NCBI GenBank assembly: GCA_040006675.1
Contig: JBDTWM010000056.1
Coordinates: 1-17,620 of the forward strand
Reading direction: 5' to 3'
From: Austwickia sp040006675
Lineage (GTDB): Bacteria > Actinomycetota > Actinomycetes > Actinomycetales > Dermatophilaceae
DNA: 17,620 nucleotides
The position numbers were made by a program, and so were the translations under genes. Positions 14,725-17,620 of the stretch are shown piece after piece. The notes below the pieces were generated by a model. That model saw nothing but the letters and a program-made list of their open reading frames with translations. It was not told the origin of the DNA and ran no database searches. How positions within the stretch are numbered: position 1 is the stretch's first letter; each line of letters opens with the position of its first letter.

Positions 14725-15864
14725 TCAACGCAGCTCAGGGGGTGGGCTCGCCGGTAACGTGAAACGGAACAGCGCGCCCCCACCCGGCGCCGTGCGCACG
14801 ATGATCTGCCCCCCGTGCGCTTGGACGAGCCCCTTGACGAGATACAGACCAAGGCCGGTGCTGCCGCGTTCGGTGCCGTGCCAGAACTTCTTGAAAATCA
14901 TCGGGTGGACCTCCTCGGGGATTCCCGGCCCCTGGTCCGCGACGCTGATCGCGACGAACCGCTCACCGGCGTCGTCCGGCACAAGCTCCTCCGCGGTGAT
15001 CGTGACCAGCCCTGCGCCGTGCATCAAGGCGTTCTCTATGAGGTTCGCGAGGATCTGGTCAACGCGGTCGGCGTCGGCCCACACCTCCAGCGGACCTTGG
15101 TCCTCGAACCCGGTGAAGCGGTCCCGGTCGTGCCCGGCTCGCACAAACCGCAGGACATGCGATGTGATCATGGCGCGGACGTCCAAGGGCCGCGGGTTCA
15201 TGCGCAAACGGCTCGTGTCGAGGCGGCTCACGTCCAGTAGTTCGTTGAGCAGGCGGAACAGTCGTTGGCTGTCGGTGGCGATCGTCTCCACCATCAACTT
15301 GCGCTGGCCGTCGCTGAACCGCTCCCACCGGCGCAGCAACGTGTCGGAGAAGGTCCGTACGCTGCTCAAGGGGGAGCGCAGCTCATGCGCGACGATCGAC
15401 AACAACTCAGCGGTGCCGGATTCGTCGCTGTACCGTTCAGGCGAGTGGCGCAGGACCACGACGGTGCGTTCCTCCCCGGCGGCTTCCCCCGTTCGGATCT
15501 GGTTGGTGGACACGAGCACATGGCCGGATCCCGGCAAGGTCAGCAACTCCTCGCGCTGGCAGGCGCGCAGGGTCAGCCCGTCGCTCACGTCGTCGTTTTC
15601 CCACCAGCACCGGCCCAAGGCGTCCTTGAGCGGGAGCGCATCACAGACTCTCTCTCCGACCACACGCGATGCCGCGCGGCCGATCAGCCGTGCCGCGCGC
15701 GGGTTGACAAACAGGACGCGGCCGTCGGTCCCGATCACGACCACGCCGTCGGGTAGCGATACCAGGACCGCACGCGCGTCGAGGTCGGCCACGGAACCGG
15801 GCGTCTCGTCCGCGCGGAGGGGCGCACTGTCGGAGGCGCGGGGCGTGGACTGTGCGGACGTCAC
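14725..15864 (-). CDS. Soluble PAS-domain sensor histidine kinase (orphan)
   Basis: Predicted cytoplasmic two-component kinase of 379 residues with no membrane segment or signal peptide. The N-terminal third (about 25-115) looks like a PAS fold, with PDGVVVIGTDGRVLFVN (38-54). A HisKA domain follows with the phosphoacceptor H160 in SIVAHELRSPL. The HATPase domain has its N box NLIENALMHG (274-283, with N274 and N278), G1 box DQGPGIP (310-316), F box FKKFW (324-328) and G2 box STGLGLYLVKG (335-345). All catalytic motifs are intact. No response regulator gene lies in the window. The GTG start overlaps the SpoU methyltransferase stop (GTGA) with no good Shine-Dalgarno, so it is probably coupled to that gene. 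A kinase between this methyltransferase and pheS is, from memory, a recurring actinobacterial arrangement. Its signal and partner are unknown. Confidence 0.93.
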   Translation of the reverse strand: MTSAQSTPRASDSAPLRADETPGSVADLDARAVLVSLPDGVVVIGTDGRVLFVNPRAARLIGRAASRVVGERVCDALPLKDALGRCWWENDDVSDGLTLRACQREELLTLPGSGHVLVSTNQIRTGEAAGEERTVVVLRHSPERYSDESGTAELLSIVAHELRSPLSSVRTFSDTLLRRWERFSDGQRKLMVETIATDSQRLFRLLNELLDVSRLDTSRLRMNPRPLDVRAMITSHVLRFVRAGHDRDRFTGFEDQGPLEVWADADRVDQILANLIENALMHGAGLVTITAEELVPDDAGERFVAISVADQGPGIPEEVHPMIFKKFWHGTERGSTGLGLYLVKGLVQAHGGQIIVRTAPGGGALFRFTLPASPPPELR

Positions 15865-16670
15865 CTGTCGAGCGTACTTCCCGCCGTGTGCTGCGCCGAG
15901 GAGGAACCGAACAGGCACAGGGTCGCCGCCATCGCCAGGTTCAGCGACTCGGCGCGTCCGCGGATCGGAATGCGAATGACCTTGTCACAGGATCGACGCG
16001 TGTCCTCGGGCAGCCCCCACGCTTCGTTGCCGAACACCCAGGCGTGCGCTGTGGTCAGGTCCGCCTCATCCAGGCGGGTCGCGCCTGCGCTGTCGGTCGC
16101 GTACGTGGCCAGGCCGCTGCCGCGCAACTGCTCCAGGAGGGGCTGGATCGCCACGCCGAGAACGAGCGGCACGTGGAACAGGGAACCCGCCGTCGAGCGC
16201 ACCACCTTTGGGTTGTAGACGTCGACGCTCCCGTCCGTCACGATCACCGCGTCCACCCCGCACGCGTCAGCCCCACGCAGGACGGTCCCGGCGTTGCCCG
16301 GATCCCGCACGTGGGCTAGGACGCACAGCAGCCGCGGGGCGGCGGCCAGCACGTCGGCGAGGGATACGTCGAGATGGCGACAGACCGCCACCGGTCCCTG
16401 TGGGGCGTGCGCGTCGGACATGGCGGCGAGCACCCTGGCATCGATATGGGACACGGGGATGCCCGCGGCGCGCGCCAGGGCCGCGATCTCGCCCTGCCGG
16501 CCGGCCTCGTCCTGTTCGACGTACAGATGGGAAACCACGTCGGGCCGGTGCCGGACCGCTTCTTCGACCGACTGCGGCCCCTCCGCGACGAACTGCCCGC
16601 GCCGCGAACGCACGGAACGCCGGGCTAGCGCCGCCACCGACCGCACCCGCTCATTGCGGGGGTTGGTCAC
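15861..16670 (-). CDS. SpoU/TrmH-family RNA 2'-O-methyltransferase
   Basis: SPOUT-superfamily enzyme expected to transfer a methyl group from S-adenosylmethionine to a ribose 2'-OH in rRNA or tRNA. The 269-residue product has an N-terminal substrate-binding domain (about 1-100, with RSRRGQFVAEGPQSVEEAV) and the three SpoU motifs: motif 1 RDPGNAGTVLR (122-132, with N126 and R132), motif 2 FGNEAWGLP (213-221), and motif 3 IPIRGRAESLNLAMA (234-248). The trefoil-knot fold is therefore expected. The exact target (23S rRNA, as often annotated for this locus, or tRNA) cannot be assigned. The GTG at 16670 is chosen over the GTG at 16700 because GGAAGG lies 7 bp upstream. It is 65 bp after rplT and its stop overlaps the kinase start. 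Confidence 0.93.
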   Translation of the reverse strand: MTNPRNERVRSVAALARRSVRSRRGQFVAEGPQSVEEAVRHRPDVVSHLYVEQDEAGRQGEIAALARAAGIPVSHIDARVLAAMSDAHAPQGPVAVCRHLDVSLADVLAAAPRLLCVLAHVRDPGNAGTVLRGADACGVDAVIVTDGSVDVYNPKVVRSTAGSLFHVPLVLGVAIQPLLEQLRGSGLATYATDSAGATRLDEADLTTAHAWVFGNEAWGLPEDTRRSCDKVIRIPIRGRAESLNLAMAATLCLFGSSSAQHTAGSTLDR

Positions 16671-16677
16671 AACGGTG

Positions 16678-16683
16678 CCTTCC
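16678..16683 (-). promoter_or_regulatory. Ribosome binding site deciding the methyltransferase start
   Basis: GGAAGG on the minus strand lies 7 bp before the GTG at 16670. The alternative in-frame GTG at 16700 has only GGACGCGAAA before it, a much weaker match. The site therefore supports the shorter, 269-residue protein, which begins TNPRNERVRSVAALARR. Confidence 0.6.
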
Positions 16684-16735
16684 CGGCGTTGCGTGGTCAC
16701 TTTCGCGTCCGGCCCGTGCTCGCCCTGCGGGCGGC

Positions 16736-17110
16736 TCAGGCCGCCGCGTCGGCGGTGGGGACGTTCTTCCTGGCGATCTCGACGAGAGTGGCGAACGCGA
16801 CCTCGTCGTTCACGGCCATCTCGGCCAGCATGCGGCGGTCCACTTCGATCTCAGCGGCCTTGAGGCCCTGGATGAAGCGGTTGTACGTCATGCCGTGGGT
16901 GCGGGCCGCGGCATTGATCCGCTGGATCCACAGCCGACGGAAGTCGCCCTTGCGGGCCTTACGGTCCCGGTAGGCGTAGCCGAGGGAGTGCTGGACCTGC
17001 TCCTTGGCCTTGCGGTAGAGCCGGGACCGCTGGCCCCGATAGCCGCTCGCCCGTTCCAGGACGACGCGACGCTTCTTGTGGGCGTTAACCGCCCGCTTCA
17101 CGCGTGCCAC
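16736..17110 (-). CDS. rplT: 50S ribosomal protein L20
   Basis: Large-subunit protein that binds 23S rRNA early in assembly. The 124-residue product is typical: a very basic N-terminal extension (ARVKRAVNAHKKRRVVL), the YRGQRSRLYRKAKEQV segment (24-39), and the conserved RDRKARKGDFRRLWIQRIN block (48-66). It ends with a short acidic-alanine tail (PTADAAA). The start is GTG, with GAGGAG about 8 bp upstream. It follows rpmI after 42 bp, as in nearly all bacterial infC-rpmI-rplT operons. L20 is a known autogenous repressor of this operon in other bacteria; whether that holds here is not shown. Confidence 0.98.
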   Translation of the reverse strand: MARVKRAVNAHKKRRVVLERASGYRGQRSRLYRKAKEQVQHSLGYAYRDRKARKGDFRRLWIQRINAAARTHGMTYNRFIQGLKAAEIEVDRRMLAEMAVNDEVAFATLVEIARKNVPTADAAA

Positions 17111-17152
17111 GTGATGCTCCTCACTTGCTCAGGGGTGACGTTTGCCCAGGGT

Positions 17153-17347
17153 TTACTTGCCCAGCAGCTTCTTAACCTTCTTGGCGTCCGGTTTGCTCAG
17201 CTGCACGTCCCCCGAGATCCTGCGCATGTATGAGCTCGACTTGTGCTCCAGCAGGTGCCGGCCGCCGGCCTGCTCGCGCATGACCTTGCCTTTGCCGGTC
17301 AGGCGGAAGCGCTTCTTGGCGCCGCTGTGCGTCTTGAACTTCGGCAT
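17153..17347 (-). CDS. rpmI: 50S ribosomal protein L35
   Basis: Small basic large-subunit protein, 64 residues, the normal size. It begins PKFKTHSGAKKRFRLTGKGK and has the conserved AGGRHLLEHKSS segment (27-38), ending in a lysine-rich KKVKKLLGK. The ATG has AAGGAG 9 bp upstream, the best ribosome site in this block. It lies 118 bp after infC and 42 bp before rplT. The upstream gap contains a stem-loop that could take part in control of L35/L20 synthesis. Confidence 0.98.
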   Translation of the reverse strand: MPKFKTHSGAKKRFRLTGKGKVMREQAGGRHLLEHKSSSYMRRISGDVQLSKPDAKKVKKLLGK

Positions 17348-17372
17348 CTCGCCGATCTCCTTCTCGGTTCGT

Positions 17373-17396
17373 CCTGCCGGGCCGTTGCCAGGCAGG
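17373..17396 (-). other. Stem-loop in the infC-rpmI gap
   Basis: On the minus strand CCTGCC (17396-17391) pairs with GGCAGG (17378-17373). Inside it GGC and GCC pair around AACG, giving nine pairs with one T-C mismatch. It ends about 10 bases before the rpmI Shine-Dalgarno and has no T-run after it. The rest of the 118-bp gap shows no clear promoter. It could be a translational control hairpin for rpmI-rplT, a processing site, or a neutral structure. Confidence 0.4.
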
Positions 17397-17465
17397 GGCG
17401 TGCGTTCGAACGGGAGGGCGCGGGCCAGGACGTACGGTTTCCCCGGCCGACGCTTTTCAGGAGGC

Positions 17466-17620
17466 TCAGGTCTTGGCCCGATGCCTCGGCGGCGTCGGGA
17501 GCGGCGCGCTGGGACGGGGCCGCGGCGCAGGTTTGGGAACTGCGACTGCGGGCCGAGCCGACTGCTCCGGGGCCACGTCAGCGACCGGAGCCGACTGCTC
17601 CAGGGCCACGTCAGCAGCGG
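17466..17620 (-). CDS. infC: Translation initiation factor IF-3, C-terminal tail (partial)
   Basis: The last 50 codons of a gene whose 5' part lies beyond the right edge. The encoded tail is rich in alanine and proline, contains the repeat ADVALEQSAPV / ADVAPEQSARP, and ends PTPPRHRAKT. None of the conserved IF-3 core is in the window. The call therefore rests on gene order (infC precedes rpmI and rplT in most bacteria) and on my knowledge that actinobacterial IF-3 often has a low-complexity C-terminal extension. The other two minus-strand frames fit less well: one has an immediate stop, and the other gives an Arg/Trp-rich translation. IF-3 binds the 30S subunit and checks start-codon choice. 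Confidence 0.75.
   Translation of the reverse strand, partial: AADVALEQSAPVADVAPEQSARPAVAVPKPAPRPRPSAPLPTPPRHRAKT
17555..17620 (-). repeat. Tandem 33-bp repeat in the IF-3 tail
   Basis: Two adjacent 33-bp copies (17555-17587 and 17588-17620) share a nearly identical 28-bp core that differs at one base, and then diverge at the end. Each encodes 11 residues of the form ADVAxEQSAxx. The array reaches the window edge, so more copies may lie beyond it. Confidence 0.8.

Noticed and set aside
13466..15979. An 837-codon plus-strand open frame
   Set aside because: It runs opposite pheS and the histidine kinase, both with complete motifs, and its translation is of low complexity with no recognisable family.
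16712..16732. GCCCG/CGGGC pairing between rplT and the methyltransferase as a terminator
   Set aside because: The stem has five pairs with an 11-base loop and no T-run; it is not above what GC-rich sequence gives by chance.
1..17620. Mobile element, CRISPR array, tRNA or toxin-antitoxin and defence genes
   Set aside because: No transposase, integrase, spaced repeat array, tRNA-like cloverleaf or defence-type domain was recognised; all substantial coding space is accounted for by housekeeping genes.

Overview
This window comes from a high-GC actinobacterium. The evidence is the gene order infC-rpmI-rplT-(SpoU methyltransferase)-(histidine kinase)-pheS-pheT followed by argCJBDFR-H, the GC-rich third codon positions, the frequent GTG starts, and an actinobacterial-type rRNA leader at the left edge. 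Micrococcales seems likely from the character of PheS and ArgF, but this is an inference; no species can be named from the sequence alone. All genes lie on the minus strand, so transcription runs from high to low coordinates and the whole window reads as a chain of co-oriented housekeeping operons.

From right to left (5' to 3' on the minus strand): (1) translation block, 17620-16736: the C-terminal tail of IF-3 (partial), L35 and L20. (2) 16670-14725: a SpoU-family RNA 2'-O-methyltransferase, then a soluble PAS-type histidine kinase whose start overlaps the methyltransferase stop. (3) 14617-10060: pheS and pheT, which overlap, then a short-chain dehydrogenase whose start overlaps the pheT stop. 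(4) 9940-1771: arginine biosynthesis argC-argJ-argB-argD-argF-argR, a 99-bp gap, argH, and a 3-methyladenine DNA glycosylase overlapping argH. (5) tyrS (1653-370). (6) 369-1: no gene, but two tandem sigma70-type promoters and the conserved pre-16S leader. A ribosomal RNA operon therefore almost certainly starts on the minus strand, with its 16S gene just beyond base 1.

The arginine genes encode the acetyl cycle from N-acetylglutamate to ornithine (ArgB, ArgC, ArgD, ArgJ), then carbamoylation to citrulline (ArgF) and argininosuccinate cleavage (ArgH), plus the repressor ArgR. ArgJ can regenerate N-acetylglutamate from acetylornithine. Argininosuccinate synthase (argG) is absent and must be elsewhere if the strain makes arginine. 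PheS/PheT and TyrS charge tRNAs, L35/L20/IF-3 serve the ribosome, and the methyltransferase probably modifies RNA.

I found no mobile elements, CRISPR arrays, tRNA genes or defence islands, and no clearly novel multi-gene system. The points most worth a second look are the orphan kinase coupled to the methyltransferase, the dehydrogenase coupled to pheT, the four-cysteine insert in PheS, apparently leaderless promoters at argC and possibly pheS, the long N-terminus of ArgB, several intergenic stem-loops, and the tandem rrn promoters.
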